From: Phytoseiulus persimilis
Lineage: Eukaryota > Arthropoda > Arachnida > Mesostigmata > Phytoseiidae
Assembly: GCA_037576195.1 (NCBI GenBank)
Contig: CM075101.1
Span: forward strand, 49,786,001-49,850,000
Direction of reading: 5' to 3'
DNA length: 64,000 bases
A model generated the notes under the pieces. That model was not told the origin of the DNA and did not search any database. It saw nothing but the letters and a program-made list of their open reading frames with translations. The translations under genes were made by a program, and so were the position numbers. Of the stretch, positions 38,641 through 52,599 are shown in pieces; position 1 is the first letter of the stretch; each line of letters begins with the position of its first letter.

Positions 38641-41600
38641 AGCATTGCACCTAGCCTCTTTCGGAACCGTTCAGCGTAGCTCAATCCGTACGATAGAACC
38701 CTTACTTGATGGGCTCGAGTGATTCGTTCGTCTGAGCAAGCAATAGATTTCCGGGATAGAGGTAAGAGGACGAGACCAGAATTTTTTCTTTGCCTCGAGG
38801 TTGACGGAGATGGAATTATTGGCAGCTCTTCTTCTCAAACACCACGGTGCAGAAGTGCGGAACCGCTCATTCTCGCTGCGGACCCTTCAAGGAATCCGTG
38901 TCCGAGTCAGTCTGACACGAAAATTCTCAACTCAAAATTGAGAACATGGCGGTATCGGCGGTGATTGACGCAGTCCAAGGATCCGACGCTGCACTAGCTT
39001 GTTGTTTTGTCAGGTCGATCGGTTGATGGGCTGAACTCCGCTCCATGCGTCAGAACTCGGAACTGATGCGAGTGAAACACCTTAGCCGTCGACGGAAGTT
39101 TTTTACGAGCCTGATTGGAACCCGGGCCGCAATCTTGTTGACAGTCTGGTCCCACCGCCGTTGGTTGGATTGGAAGGGGATCGGTGTGGTGTTGGAGTTG
39201 GTTAGCGAGGACCCTGACTGGACTGTTATGGGACCTGCGCTGGTGGCCCTCGACTGGTTTGCTGTCACTTGCCTTCTGCTTCCCTATGTCGACGAAGTTG
39301 CATCGCGAACACTTTGGGCTATATATTCGCAGGACTGGGAGGAAAAACAGGGGGGAGAGAGCTGGAGAGAGAGAGAGAGAGGGATGGAGGGGAGAGTTGA
39401 ATGGTGAATACGGTGTGAGACTCGTGGAGTGAGGGAGTCCGGCGTATCTGAGCACAGTGAACTCGGTTAGATGGCACAGGAATCACGTTTCCCACCGACC
39501 GCGTTTCGGTATCTCGTGGTCAAAGTTCCATCCTCAACTCAAACACTGCAATAGAGTCGCCTCGCTTCTCTCCCGGCTTCCGTTCTAACTCGTTGCTTGC
39601 AGTCATGCCAATACGCTCGACGAGTTGGTCCGATTCCTTGCACGAATAGCCCAGAAGTTCCGTTTGCGCATCCCACAGAAGAGAGGCTCTAGCGAGGCAT
39701 CCGAAGTCCATGCGAAGCAAGAAGAAGCACACAAGAAGCATTCGACCATAGGCTGCCACTACGTTCAAATAGAGTTTTTTCAGCAGACAATCGCACTCGA
39801 ATCGTCGTATTACCGCGGTAGCGGGGGTTCTACATTTGTGAACGGGAAGATCTCGAGCGTGAACAGTTCCGAGTGATCGTTTATCAAATGAACGGAACGT
39901 TGAAAAACTTCTCGACGGAACCGATTTTTGGTCCGTTATCCTCAAGCCCGATGACTCGGGGAGAACTGTTGGGACTTCTCCCCATAGCGTGGAGCGTTTC
40001 GGAAGGGGAAGCGGTGAGAGCTGGCTCGGGGAAGATAGCTCACCGTCCCCCCACGGAAATGGCTGCAAATCGAGAACTACAGTAGAACCGACTTGTGACA
40101 GCCTCGCTGCAAGAGAAACTCGCTTATGAGAGACATATCGCCAGAAACCTCCAAGCAGGATCCTCCTAATGAATCTCCTCCCATCAGTTCATCCAAGACT
40201 CTTCTCCATTGTGGGAGCGTGGCTTATTTGTGATTCACCAAGACGCTGGAAAAGCCATCAGCTGCTGTTTGCTGGATGCGGTCGATCCTTCAAGGAGACG
40301 CTCGGGAAGCGGGCCAGATTTCATGCGCAATCGGCCCAATGGGCCCAGGTCTACTCATGGCTGAAATCCACAGTCCAAGTACCGGATTCGACAATTGCTC
40401 GGAGCCGTAGCATCGGATTGCGATGCGGAAATCGCTCGGCGAGCTGTGAGCTCTCGAACAGAGTGTTGTAGTCTTTGACAGAATGTTCCGGAGCTTGTCA
40501 ATCTCCGTTCTCCCGATCACTCGCGCTGGAACGTTCGAGACATCGACTTTTGGAACGACTCTCCTTCCCAAACGTCTCTCGATCAGCGCAGACCTGAACG
40601 GAACGAATCGCAATAAATATCGTGTGCTGACTCGCCAGGCTTACGTTTATGACTGTGATTACCGCTGGGAATCGCTCGGCCTCCTCCTGTCAAGCTGGTT
40701 GGTTGGCGGGCTAGCTCCCTGCGAAAATGCTATATTCGTTGCCCGTCATCAATGTACAGAGTGAAGGCAAGTTCGGAAATGTTCCCCGGTTCGGGAGCTC
40801 ATGACGATGACTAATATTCGGATATACTTGACATACGACTGGATGTCGTGAGAACACGTGACGTGTTCTCTGGGCAAATGAGGTTTCTGTTGTTCGAGGG
40901 AAGCAGTACGGCAGAATGAACTAAGGAACTGAGGGCTGGTCTGCCGAGAGGAGCGTCTGACCGGAGCGTCTGTTGTAGCCGTTTTTGACTTATGTGAGAA
41001 TTAGCTCGTGAGGCATCCGCCACCGGCGCTGAAGAGCCTGGCACTCCAGCAAGTTATTCCAAGGTGTGGAAATGATTCAGCGTTTGGAGAGGAGCTGAGA
41101 TCGATGATACATACCCGGCACTCTCACTGGGGAAGGGTCTCATCCGAAACGAGATTTCCGCATTGAGCCTCGTGGCATGACACGCACGAGGAACGAAGGT
41201 TCCTCCCCCGACAAGACTCCAGAACATCTCCGAAAATCAGCTGGGAGAGATTCGTCATCACGGATTCTTCCGCTCAACTCGGTTCGACAATCTGACATCC
41301 ACATGATACTTTACCGCTCGAATAGCTGTCCTATCCAAGAGCGGTCATGGTTCTTGTGACACATGGCCTACAAACTAGGTGAGCTCCGAAGTGACGCATG
41401 CCACAATCGCAGAGTAATTCCCTCATGCAAAAGTCCACGGGCTCATCCCGGGATTACAACCGGAATTCCGGCACGTGTTGTTGATCCAGAAAGCGAGCTT
41501 TGACCTAGAGGAAATGCGTAGCGGAGTTAGAAGGGAACACCGCAGACAGAATATGATAACGTTCGTCAGAGCTCCGTCATTTGGAATCCAGAACGATTCC

Positions 41601-44600
41601 ATGTCTCTTTGACCCTGAGCGTAACGTGGCGCGTGCTTTGCCGCACGAGAAATTCGCCAAATGGGCCGTTCCGCTGACCTCCTTGGGAGGGAGATCCGGT
41701 CGTTCACGCACCTACAATGAGACTCGTTCCTAGCCTGGGAATTTACCTCCTACGCAGCAGAATTCAAGAGCAGAGAGAGGAGCGGAGCCTGCCGTCTTCT
41801 CCGCCCTCCTCCTGTTTATTCTGTGCAGTGACTCGAGAGGAAGCGTAATCTACCTATAACTGGAAGGCATCCTTCAAGGAACGGGCACCTTGAGGGAGCT
41901 GAGAAAATTGACGGGCATGCGCTTCCACCGAAGATAGCTGTAATGATTGGTTATCACCAATAGATGGTCTCTTTCTGGGGTATTGAATGATAGACGGGTA
42001 TGTCCTTCAATCAGGAACAATGTCCCGAGTTGCTCGAACATGGCTTGTGACACTGTTCCTCATTACTCGTGGCTGTCTCACACCAACCCACCCGAGCTTC
42101 AGTCCCGTACGACCCTAATCGTTGTTCTCCCTATGTTTCCTCTCAATTAACGCCTGAACAGGTGACTCCCGACAGACTGGCCGTGTCTTCCTTTCTAGAT
42201 CCGGATGCATCAAGTCATAAGCGATCGTTCACAAAGAGGGGGTGACGACGTTGACTGATTGAGGAAATCCACTCCTGAAAGAGAGCCTGGGTTACCAAAT
42301 CGAGCCGTCTGGGACGGGGTACCATGTCGGAAGTTGCTCCGACAGAACTCACTTGTCATACGAGAGCCGGGAGATCGCAAGAACTTTCCGTCACTTTTCT
42401 GATCGAGAGAGCAGGATCGTGGAGGAGACCGAACGAGCGCAGTTGATGGGAGCGGAAGATCTCGCGTTTTTCAGTGTTCTCGTCACCGAAAAGAGAAATC
42501 GGGAACTCCGACGGAGGAGTCATGAGGAGAGTACGGAACTCAAGCACGGTGATTTTTCAGCTCAACCCGTCGTTTCAACAATGAACCCTTCGAAAGGTTG
42601 TCCGGTAAGTAGAACAATAGAAGTTCTGCCTCCTCGGGAAGCCTTTTAAGGCATGCACCAGCATCTTGTTTCTGTGGAACTCGATTATTCGGAATCGCTG
42701 GTCAGCCGTTGCAAGCTTGGGGATGAGCGAGTCCTGAAGCTTGTCGGGAAGTTTTTATTAAGTCGACCTGGCAGGAGGCGGAACTGACACCTATGTAAGA
42801 GAGAAAAGCCCGGGGACACTATAAGGAAGTGAGCATCGGCCTCGAAATTTCATTATCTTTCATGACCTATCATGATCCGATTTGCATCAGAAAGGCCAGA
42901 CTCAGTCGTTGGACTTCGAGGGACCCCTTGGAACGGCTCGTTACAATGGGGTTATCCTCTGGCTCGGTAGCTCATCTTACGCGCACTCGTCTCATGGCTA
43001 GCGGGGCTCTGCTGCGGAAGGAACCACTCACCAGCAAGTTACACCAGAGAAGTTCCCCGACCACAACTGTTCGATCCTCGCTATTTCCTTGTCCACACCG
43101 CGGAGGAGTGGAAGCGCGACTGGAATAGACTAACAGCAGTGGAACGTGAGTTCGGAACGAGTTTGGCAGCATCCACTCTACCGCGGGAGTGACGTACCGC
43201 ATACTCAGATAATTGCACGGAGAACTTGAAGAAGCATTTTCCGACGTTTCCGCAGAGATCGCGGGATGTGGGACCTCGCGAGACATCTTGCTGCGTTCGA
43301 GCCGGCAGCATGAGCTACGTTTCGGCGGCGTGCGATGTAGAGTGGAGACGCTATCTCTCTTGTTTTCGTACTCTCTCTCTGCCCACTTCCTGGCAACAGC
43401 CACTATTCCGAGGTTCCCAATATTCAGAGGGCCCAGAACTGGCTGCCACAGAGGCAAGAAACCTAAGTAATGACGACTCCTCCCAAGGTCGGATTATTCG
43501 AAGCTTGGCTGGTGGGAGCACACTTAAGAGAGAACTTTCGCCGGGAGTAGATGTGCAGGAAAGGGTCGCGGTCGTTGTTAGGCTAAGCATGCACACACAG
43601 ATCCGAGGAGTCAATTAAAAAACGGACGATATGCGGCGAGGAATATTTTCCTCTCGTGTGTCCGTGCGAGTGGCTCGAATCGGTTCGTGGGAGAGCCCCA
43701 GTCATAATTCTCCCATACCACAAGGCAGTTGTATAGTGAAGGTGGTCCTTGCTTGGTCCGCGAATCTGATCCGTTTGCCACAACGGTCTGTTACGATGGA
43801 ACTCGCGAAGATCACGGAGTCGCGCGGGAATTCGGGAGCCCTCAATAGTTCGATGACCGGCCGAAGGTATTGTTTGTTCAAGCGCGGAATGTTTCCGATT
43901 GCGAACACGTGCTTCCGATATCCTTAGCCTACTTGTTCGTTACCCGTGGAAGTTCGTCGAATAACCCGTCAGTTTGATGAGCAGCTCAGACGGTTACGGG
44001 GGAGAATTTTTGTCTGGTGAATGTTGAGCTGATTTTTGAATCGAAAACAAAGTTTCGTCGTCCCGCTCCCACATCGGAGCCCATGCATTTTCCAGAAGCG
44101 TTTTGCTAAGATCATCGTGGGAAATCATGACACGAGTCGAGGGTTTGATTTATATCGAGGTGTCCCATATCTCAGGGGGGCATCCATGCCGATCTCTCCT
44201 CGGGGCTTCAGCAACTCGGGCAACTCTCGACGTAATTGCCTGAGGCTTCAACTCGGTCAAGTCGTCAAGTGAGACGTCGAAGCTGAGCAACCCAGCGGAA
44301 GACCTCACCCTGGAAGCTGGCAGCCGGAATTGAACGATGGGATGCCGAGAGCTCCTTAGGAAGTGACCTTCGAGGAAGGAATCTCTCGACTAAAACGTTC
44401 CGCTTCGAGTAAACAAGGCGACCGGAGGATACCGGTGTGATAAAAACATCCGGCCTGATTCTTGCCTGCAACAACGTGACGTGCTGTCCTCACAATCACA
44501 GAGATGAATGAAGCTGTGATTTCCTCATTCGAATTATTGCTTGGCGATGGGAAGCAGCATCTGAGTCGGGCTTGCCGGCTAAGCTTACGGTGCGGGGCCT

Positions 44601-44739
44601 TTCCTGTATTCACATAACATCGGCTGTTTTTCTCATATTTCCATCAGAAAATCAGCGAACATCTCATTCAAATGCGAATACTCTGATGGATTCTCTATGG
44701 ATAAAAATCCAGGACCTATTTTCCCGTCCTCGATGAGCT
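38641..44739. other. No gene recognised apart from simple repeats
   Basis: Overlapping frames such as 39520-40068 minus (182 codons) and 42972-43457 minus (161 codons) carry no recognisable domain. Confidence 0.4.
39365..39382. repeat. GA dinucleotide microsatellite
   Basis: Uninterrupted (GA)n of about nine units in a purine-rich plus strand. Confidence 0.8.
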
Positions 44740-44892
44740 CCCACGAGAGAGATCGGATCGACTGGGAACTGACGGAATGTTGTCGGGCGGCTCACGAGGA
44801 TCGACATAGTACAGCCTTACCGTCCTCCTCTCAAACTTTCCTCCCGCTTAAATAATGGCAATAGATACTATATCTGTGTTTCGAAATCGAGG

Positions 44893-44915
44893 GTTTGTTT
44901 GTTTGTCTGTCTCCG
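44893..44915. repeat. GTTT/GTCT tetranucleotide microsatellite
   Basis: GTTTGTTTGTTTGTCTGTCT inside the repeat cluster. Confidence 0.6.
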
Positions 44916-45019
44916 GTGAATTCACTTGCGATCGATCGGCTCGCCGGGGACTGGCGGCATGCTGTAGGGCGGCTAACGAGAAAGAACGGTGTCTTCCCAA
45001 TGTTCTGAAAGTTATTGAA

Positions 45020-45168
45020 ACGGAAACCCGGAGGGACGAAAAAAAGCCCGTTGCAACAAAACCCGTAGGGCTTGGAAAAAATGCTTTAGGGCCGAAAACC
45101 CTTCCCCTCGCTTCGATGGTCAAGCCAATCGAGCTAAGCTTCTATGCACGGGCCTGAGAGACTGCCCT
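45020..45168 (+). repeat. Left arm of the 45-kb inverted repeat
   Basis: Reverse-complement similarity to 45410-45560 over about 150 bp, with indels. Both arms include internal GGGCCGAAAACCC-type repeats. Confidence 0.65.
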
Positions 45169-45409
45169 CGTGTAATTCTGAGGTCAGGGTATTCAAGCAG
45201 AAGATCTCCAGTGAGGTCGAACTTGCTGGGGCTTCGCGAAACTTCCAATGTTAGGAAGTTCCTCGACGTAAATGGCTTCCTTCTCATAACCGGTATTCCA
45301 TTGATCACTAACCTGCCCAGCTCGCCTCGCAATCAAGTCGGGCATGGTTTTGGATATACAGTTCCCAAGTGATCATGATTCACTTGGTCTCTTCTTGCCC
45401 ATCCATGTT

Positions 45410-45560
45410 CAGTCTCTCGGACCCTGTGCTGTGCATAGAAGCTTTGCTGGATCCGCTTGACCATCGAAACAAGAGAAAGGGTTTTCGGCCCTACGGGTTT
45501 CCGTTGCAACGGGCTTTCCCGTCGGCCCTCCAGGTTTTCGATGCAATCGGTTTCGGCCCT
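45410..45560 (-). repeat. Right arm of the 45-kb inverted repeat
   Basis: Partner of 45020-45168; shares the CCATCGAARC and GCATAGAAGCTT blocks in inverted order. Confidence 0.65.
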
Positions 45561-45870
45561 TCGGGTACGAACCGAAAGAACACAGGCCACCAAGCCCCTC
45601 TCTCTCCCTCCCCTCCCCCGTATGCCCTTCCGTCAGAATATTTTTGTGCACATGTATGAGCGGGATACGAATCTCAACGACGAGGCACAGCGCCCCAATA
45701 TGATGCTGCCTACACTCCTTGGTCTCTCCTCTGCACGCTCTCCCCCTCCCCCTTCCTTCCTCCCCTTCCGATCTGATCATGTTTGTATGTACATATGATC
45801 GGGATACAGATCCTAACGATGAGGCGCAGCACCCCGATGCGATGCCAGCGAAACTCCTCGGCCTCGCCTT

Positions 45871-48800
45871 CTCCAATAATGCCACCTGATATACAATACT
45901 ACACAGAAGCCAATGTCTGTCTGTCATCAGTGGACTTCCAGATGAAGAGGGTTGGGTCATTCAGCGTAGTCCGGTACGCTATGCGTTCGAGCTGCCTCAG
46001 AACTGTAATTGAGAGAACCACATCCCGATATCCAGCGACGCGACACGTCACGCGTTTCGCGCTGAAAACATTGAGCTCATCCGTTGTTCATGTCGATGGT
46101 ATCTTGGTTCTCTCCCGTAGAGTACAGAACAGGTACAACTTTTTTTTGTCATCGCGTCTGTCAGCGTGATAGCGATCGTTGGAGTTTTCGCACCGGCGCG
46201 CAGTGAATTTCCAAGGTATTCGAATCCAGTAGGAGCTTGGGCCCCCAGCATGCAACGAGGGAAAGGCTTGTGGTTATTTTTTCGGCATGTTGTCAATTGC
46301 ACTGTGTCTTCGTCGGACCCCTCGTATATGTGGGCCACATTATAAATCGATGCCTCCCTGCTTTCCGCTGCAAATGCTCTCTGGGCTCTATTCTCGAGAG
46401 GGCACCGAGTACGATTGAGCTCGGCAACTGGGATAAGAGTGCCGGAAGGAGAAACCATAGATCTTTCGCACTGTGTGTTATCCCGGTCGCAGACGATCAC
46501 AGACACTGTCGCGATGACGTGCTGTTGGAGTATGAATTCTATAGGGAAGCTGGGAATTAAGTTCGTTCTCGATCGTCCACCACTCAGGCATTATGGTTCC
46601 ACAGATTTTCTCGTATTTGGGAATGAATTTTAGCGGCTCCTAAGCTACTCCGTGGGAGTTCGTACGCGTCCCAATGGTCGAAATCGTTCAATGGTTTCTT
46701 GAACATATCATCAACACATATGCTTTGTGAGGCCATCTGCGTTCCACGCATTCCGAGGACAGAGGGTGATACGAGCCCAGCCAGGTTCGGACTGCACCAG
46801 CTCCTGGGGGAATTTCGAGGGAAGAGCCAAGATTGTTTGGGTCTCGAACGGCGTGCTGGCGGCTCTCCTTTCCTTCACGCTGCGTTTCGAGGTGTGCGTA
46901 CTGCATCGGCTCAAAGACGACCGAGAGCCGGGGAGGGTCACTACCATGGGCTCATGTCATTTATTGAACCTGTGGAAGTCCTCTTCTTCGACGAAAGGAC
47001 TCGTAGCTCGCGACAGGATGTGTCAAAACTCTGGAAAATCATCTGTGGGAACTCGTTCTTCGTTCTCATCTGAATCAAGCAACAGATTCGCATCGCAGAA
47101 TCTTACCTTCAGCAGTTTGAAGCTCAACTGAGGCCAAACGATGGTAGATTAAGAACACTGATGTTGGTCTGAAACAGCCTTCTTTACCATAACGGTCACG
47201 GCATATCACGTCAATATAGGACCCCAGGGTCCGGCCAGCTCCTGGCAGGTTGCAATGGACATTAGCACAAGGAATACACGCCCGCAACGCGAAAACGCGG
47301 ATCATGAGGTCCGTTGGGAAGTGTACGTCCGATTCACGGACCACTCGAGTAGCCTGTAGAACGGGGTGTGATTTCTACATTCAACACAATTATCGAGAAC
47401 TTCGGACCAGGCCGCTCATGGAAACCCTGAGGACATCAACCTCTTGACGGTGAGTTATTCCGAAATTTTCCGGTCTGCGACTTCGGATCCGAGTTCTTCA
47501 ACCAACGTCGAAGGAGCTTCACAGAGAAGTGATTCTCCATCGGATTCGCCTCCAGCAAAGCAAAGGGTGACTGTTAATGATGACTACGAGAGAGAAGCCT
47601 ACGAGCACGTGGAAGAGAGCGTCCCTCGCGCTGGTACGGGCCGCTGATTTGCATCTGTGGAGAAAAACGATCACGAAATTACTGCTGACACTCTCCGACA
47701 TTTCCGAGGGAGCATTCGAGCTGCAAGGTCGAGGAAAGCTGATATCAGCAACAATTTCCCCGTGGAGACAGCTCAGAGTGCAATGTCATCATCCGTTACC
47801 GAGCTCTGGAGAAGTGGAACTGACGAGTTTCTCAACGTCGGATTCATGGCTGTACCCATCCAAGGAGCTGCATGAGACGAGGTTATGAAACCGCTCCCAG
47901 AGTAGAATGCACAGTCATAGAAAGTCAGGAGGATTTCCATGCTGCATTCGGTCCGGGACCGCCGGCTCCATCACTCACGAGTATTGACCATGGATCCAGA
48001 TTTTTCCGATAGAAAGATGCTCTCTGCGAGGTGGTAGGAGACATCTTCCCTCCGATTCATCTCCCATGCTTCTAAGCAACATGGGGACTCCCAACGATCA
48101 AGTCTGCCGAGGGAAACCAGACGGAGAGAGACTGAAGTCGGAAAGGGCAATGGTGTCGGAATCTGTAGCATGTTACCCGTAACGGTCAATCTCTCCGCTG
48201 TACTTCATCATCTCGACGTCTGCTTCTCCCGACCTTATGAAGCATTTTCGCGAGCAATCATGGTTGCAATTATCCCGCCGCTCGAGTTTCATAGTCTGTA
48301 CAGATGGACAGAATCATCCAGGCACAATTATTCGCACTTCATGAATCCTCGGTTTCGATCCCCGAGCTAGGGATCGGTGCGCATCGTATGAGGCAGAATT
48401 CGGGACTTCCACGAACGTCACCAATGCAAACTCTGTCATGGGTGAGGTATTTATTCAGAAACGGTATATTCATCTGGAAAAATGATTTCCGCACACCAGC
48501 TCCTCCGAATCCCGGTATTAACCGCTTATTGTGTATCATTCGACTGATAGCCGCCATGGCCCCTCGCCCAGCCCCCTGGGTACGCTACTGGGTGCCGCAT
48601 GGAATTTACAATCTGCCCACCTCTCCGAGCCAGTGATGTACACCAGAAGTTGCGAAAACCGGCAGAATGAAAATGGTAGAATCCGTCCAAAAATATTGGC
48701 TGAAGCGGTCATACATGCGATGTTCCCTGCCCCAAGAAGTCATCCCTCTCAAACCCAGTACGGAAGTTGTCGGAGAACCAGGTTTACGTTTTCTGAAGCG

Positions 48801-51800
48801 AATCAAACTCCTTGGAGACCTGGAACATTACTTTGAAGCCAACAACGACAGCCCTCGCAGCGGATTTACTGTACGGACGAAGTCTATCGCGACGATCGAT
48901 GCAGTTAACAGCTCATTCTCGTCGAGAATTCGTCCACAGATGTCGAGAGGGTAAATTCATTGCTATCCTTCCCTCTTCACATGACACACTGATGATAACA
49001 TTGTTGTGATGCCATTATCGTTCCCATAAACACCTTTGTCCAAATGCAGAGCAATTGCATTGAACAATCAATGTGGGGAAATAACGTATGTTATGTCAAA
49101 TGGTAGGAGCTTGACGAGTGGGCACCAATTCTCGCTGGCATCATATCGAGATGGTACACCTTATCTTTACGATTGGCATACCGGTGATAGTATGGAAGGG
49201 GTCACAGTGAGGGTGTATGTTGAGGGTGGGGAAGAAGGTGGCTGGCCTATGTCCTTTCTTGTGACCCGCCCTACAACATGTCGTTGGTTCCACGTCGATC
49301 CGATCAATTCCAGAAGAGTTCATTGAGGAGAAATAAACCAACGAACAAACAAACATACAAACAGGTTCTGTATTTTCAAACATATAGATTTCGAGGTGAG
49401 CCTGCGCTCTGGAATGTTGCCGTCTGACGAGCCGCATCATTGATGAAATGCATGATGAATTCACCCGAGCAGAGTGCTTGTTGCCCACACCATATCTGAT
49501 TACGATGTTCGTCGGTGGATTTTCACTTATACACTGATCTCCTATGCTTTGATGACTTAGGGAGATGTGTCCTCCGCACCTGCCAGGCATGAGCTCTACC
49601 TATCTTTATCCGACTGCAAAACGAACCGGCTTCGTACTGGAGAGCGAGAATTGTTTCAGTCCTCCGTTCTCTCAGTTGAGCATAGACTCCTTCAGAACAG
49701 TGAGATACGAAGTCCCGGGCAAAGCTTCAATCTGAGATTCCACTACTCAAGAAGAAATCCCGCTGCTGGAGGCGCGCATCCCGGAGACCGGAAAAGGCGT
49801 GAGGTATCCTGATGCATGGTGTGCAGCTGACGCATATCTTCCACTAAAACTTCGAAAATGCATTTTTCCTTTTCATCACGGTGAAAGTTATCGCTCGTTC
49901 GCAATGACTCTCGGAAATAGTCGAATGCGGGAAATGGTGAATCATTCTGTCGCCCAGAACTCTCATCACGAAGACAAGGAGGCTCGCAGATAAAACATTC
50001 GTATCGCTCGGACTCCTTCCAGTTCTGAATCAGTATAGTAGCATCGTACGTGACGCGATGCTTCGCCTCTGTGACAGAGGTTAGTTCGGCCTAAGGACTC
50101 ATAGACATCTGGAGAAGCCGAATTGAGAGTCCCGAACATCAAGAGTAAATCATTCTATACCGTCCATATGCACACAGATGCATGGGTTGATTCACAAAGC
50201 CGGTAATAATCCATGATTGGAGCCGAAGATTTCGGGCCGTCCATGCCTCGATGGGAATCATGAGTCCTGGTATGAATGGACAGCGATTGATTGATCAATG
50301 GTATTCGGAAGCTTGCACATCGGTCGTCGACCGCCATCTGTCAACTGGTGGGCGAACGGATCGAAGGGGTGTCAGATAGAGGGATGCCTGATGGATTGAG
50401 CAATCGTCGATCCATATACCTGAATGGAAATTTGGTCGTTTCCGATTAATAAATACACGAACGCTCTGGTGGACGGAACAACATCCGCGGAAGGTTTCCT
50501 GTGAGCCTCAAAGGTCGGTCGGTCACATCCACGTCTCGTAGACTGCAACTCCGAGGTTGTGAGGAAAAAAACGAAATTTGTCAATAAAGAGCTCGGTTGC
50601 GGGTCGAAGCAACTCCTGCTATCAGGCCATCATACTCATGGGAAAGAGTCTCTCCATAGAATATCATTGGGTGTCCTTCGTGGAAGTTCTGTTCGCATTC
50701 TCCTTGACTAGGATTCGGAGAAGTTTCGATGGCAAGAGTCCCTTGAATTCGTTGGAGCAGTTCCCAGCTGGGTCGACTGCGATCCGAGATCTCCAAAACT
50801 GTCAGGAGCCCTTGAGTCGGCCGAATGCGATGGAGTGGATGTAGAGGTGTGCGGAATCTCCCTCCTCATACATGACTCTTCCGGACAGGAGAGACATCGG
50901 TCGTTGAACAGGGCAGTGATTGATTGGGATTCCGTGAAGATCTAAGAGACCCCTTTGTCAACTCTATCCTCGAGCTGGTCCGAAAGAAAACTAGGCTCGT
51001 GCCCTGGAATGAACATTGAGTGATTCGACTCCTCTGCTGCGCTCCCACCCTTCTTCATCAGAGGCTGGTGTACATTGTGACGCAGTGCCCGGCTGGCAAA
51101 CGCTGCGTCGCTGGTGCTATGGTGTTTTGGCGCTCGTTCCGTTACACGACGCTGTCCTCGCGCAGATGCCACACTCAGATCCTAATTCTAAATTTATTCC
51201 AACATGTATATTCACCTCCGAAATCATTCGTTATGCCTCCAGCGAGCCGCTCATGGCATGCTCCAATTCATCGCCTCGGACGAAGTACATTTGGCGATGC
51301 CTGCAGTGGTTGTGCCACATCTGGCCGCGAGGTCACGACCGCGTTTTGAGGTGGAGGAATAACATCTGCGACAATGAGATGAAACCGAATATGACATGGA
51401 TTTCAGTTTTATTCCCGCGTCGTTTGTTCCGTGGAGTCCTCTGAATCGAGGAAGCTTCTCCGTAACTCACCTGCAGAAGCTCCAATCAGCGCTTGTTCAT
51501 ACTGTTGACGTTCTGGTCCCAAACAAACTGACGGGAACACGTGGCTTCATTTGCGCAGAATCTGGTTGTGTAACGTTTTCGGGGTCATCATGATTGATTC
51601 ACGCCTGTTAGCCCGCGGCAGCGGTCGTCCGGCTTCCATCGTTAGCTGGCTTCCATTTGACACGTGGCCGAGCTGATGACAGAGTAAACTTTTCCCGATG
51701 TAGTGGATTCCGGTGGACAGAACGAAGTCTCCCACAATATTTACAATGCCTTCCTAAACCCACTTTCAACGGTTGTATCAAGTTATGGACTGCCAACCAG

Positions 51801-52599
51801 CCTCTGGCGATGGACTTGTGATGATTACGTTCAGCCGAGCGCCCCACGTGCCCAATGTGACGAACCGAGACAGCATCGCAGAGAAACTCCGAGGTCGACC
51901 TTTATGAAACTCCATGACAACGGACGCCGGAAAAGCGAGTTTATTTTACAGTGTGCTGATCCCAACCCCAATGGGCATCTCAGTTGCAGTCAGAAGAGCC
52001 TGGGAAATCGGAGAGATTCGCACTCTTTCTCAGCCGTGGTGAGATGAGACAGCGAAGACTACTGCATGGCGAGACGCGATTCCAGCGAATCGATATCGAT
52101 TCTCGAGTTCTTGAATCTTATTGCGGGCTTGAGAGCCGGAATCCCCTTTCGGACCAGTCGCGAAGATCCGAGCTGATTACAATCCAGTTCAAAAAAGACA
52201 TTTGACTCGAGGCTCGGTATCCTCGACACGTTCCTTCGAAAAGTTGAGTCCTCAGGGGATGAGCCTACGTTAGTGGAGCGACAGGCGACAAAATATCGAA
52301 AGATGCTCGTCATTGATAGTCAAGTCGTGGAGAGAATCCGCTGCTGTCATCGGAAGGGATTTCTATTGGTCTTGATAAATCGTTCACGGCGGACTTCAAG
52401 ATCGTACAGTGTATTCTCGTCTCCAGTTCCTATGGCCGACTGTTGCCGGTTTGAGGCTCGAAATTGATGTGCTGAGCTCGCTAAGCTCGTTCAGGGAGGT
52501 TTAGGCACGACAACGTTTATGATTCGGCTTCATTCTCCTCCCAGCTTCTGCAGATCCGAGTGACTAGGTGGCTCCCTGTGAGCATTGCTTACAACTCTT
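45871..52599. other. No gene recognised; possible ORF remnants
   Basis: One plus-strand frame stays nearly open from 47444 to 48370 with a few stops (for example 47645 and 47873), which could be an old ORF. A C-x2-C pair (HCKYCGR) on the minus strand near 51740 may belong to the 3' end of the downstream LINE relic. Neither is firm. Confidence 0.4.
49331..49364. repeat. AAAC/AACG microsatellite
   Basis: Interrupted AACAAACAAACATACAAAC run. Confidence 0.6.

Larger units (their letters stand above)
44740..45870. repeat. Nested direct and inverted repeat cluster
   Basis: Three layers are visible. (1) A direct repeat near 44766-44798 and 44948-44980, offset about 182 bp, sharing the block ACTGRCGGMATGYTGTMGGG. 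(2) An inverted pair, about 45020-45168 against 45410-45560, sharing AAAGCCCGTTGCAAC, AACCCGTAGGGC and AAGCTTCTATGCAC. (3) A direct duplication with a period of about 139 bp, CGGGATACGAATCTCAACGA at 45661 and CGGGATACAGATCCTAACGA at 45800, each preceded by a C/T-rich tract. The cluster is probably a composite of transposon insertions; I cannot name the families. Confidence 0.6.

Noticed and set aside
39520..40068. 182-codon minus-strand open frame as a gene
   Set aside because: Contains a short hydrophobic stretch but nothing identifiable; likely chance.
47444..48370. A long plus-strand ORF interrupted by a few stops
   Set aside because: The frame stays mostly open but no domain is recognisable, and a few-stop frame of this length can occur by chance.
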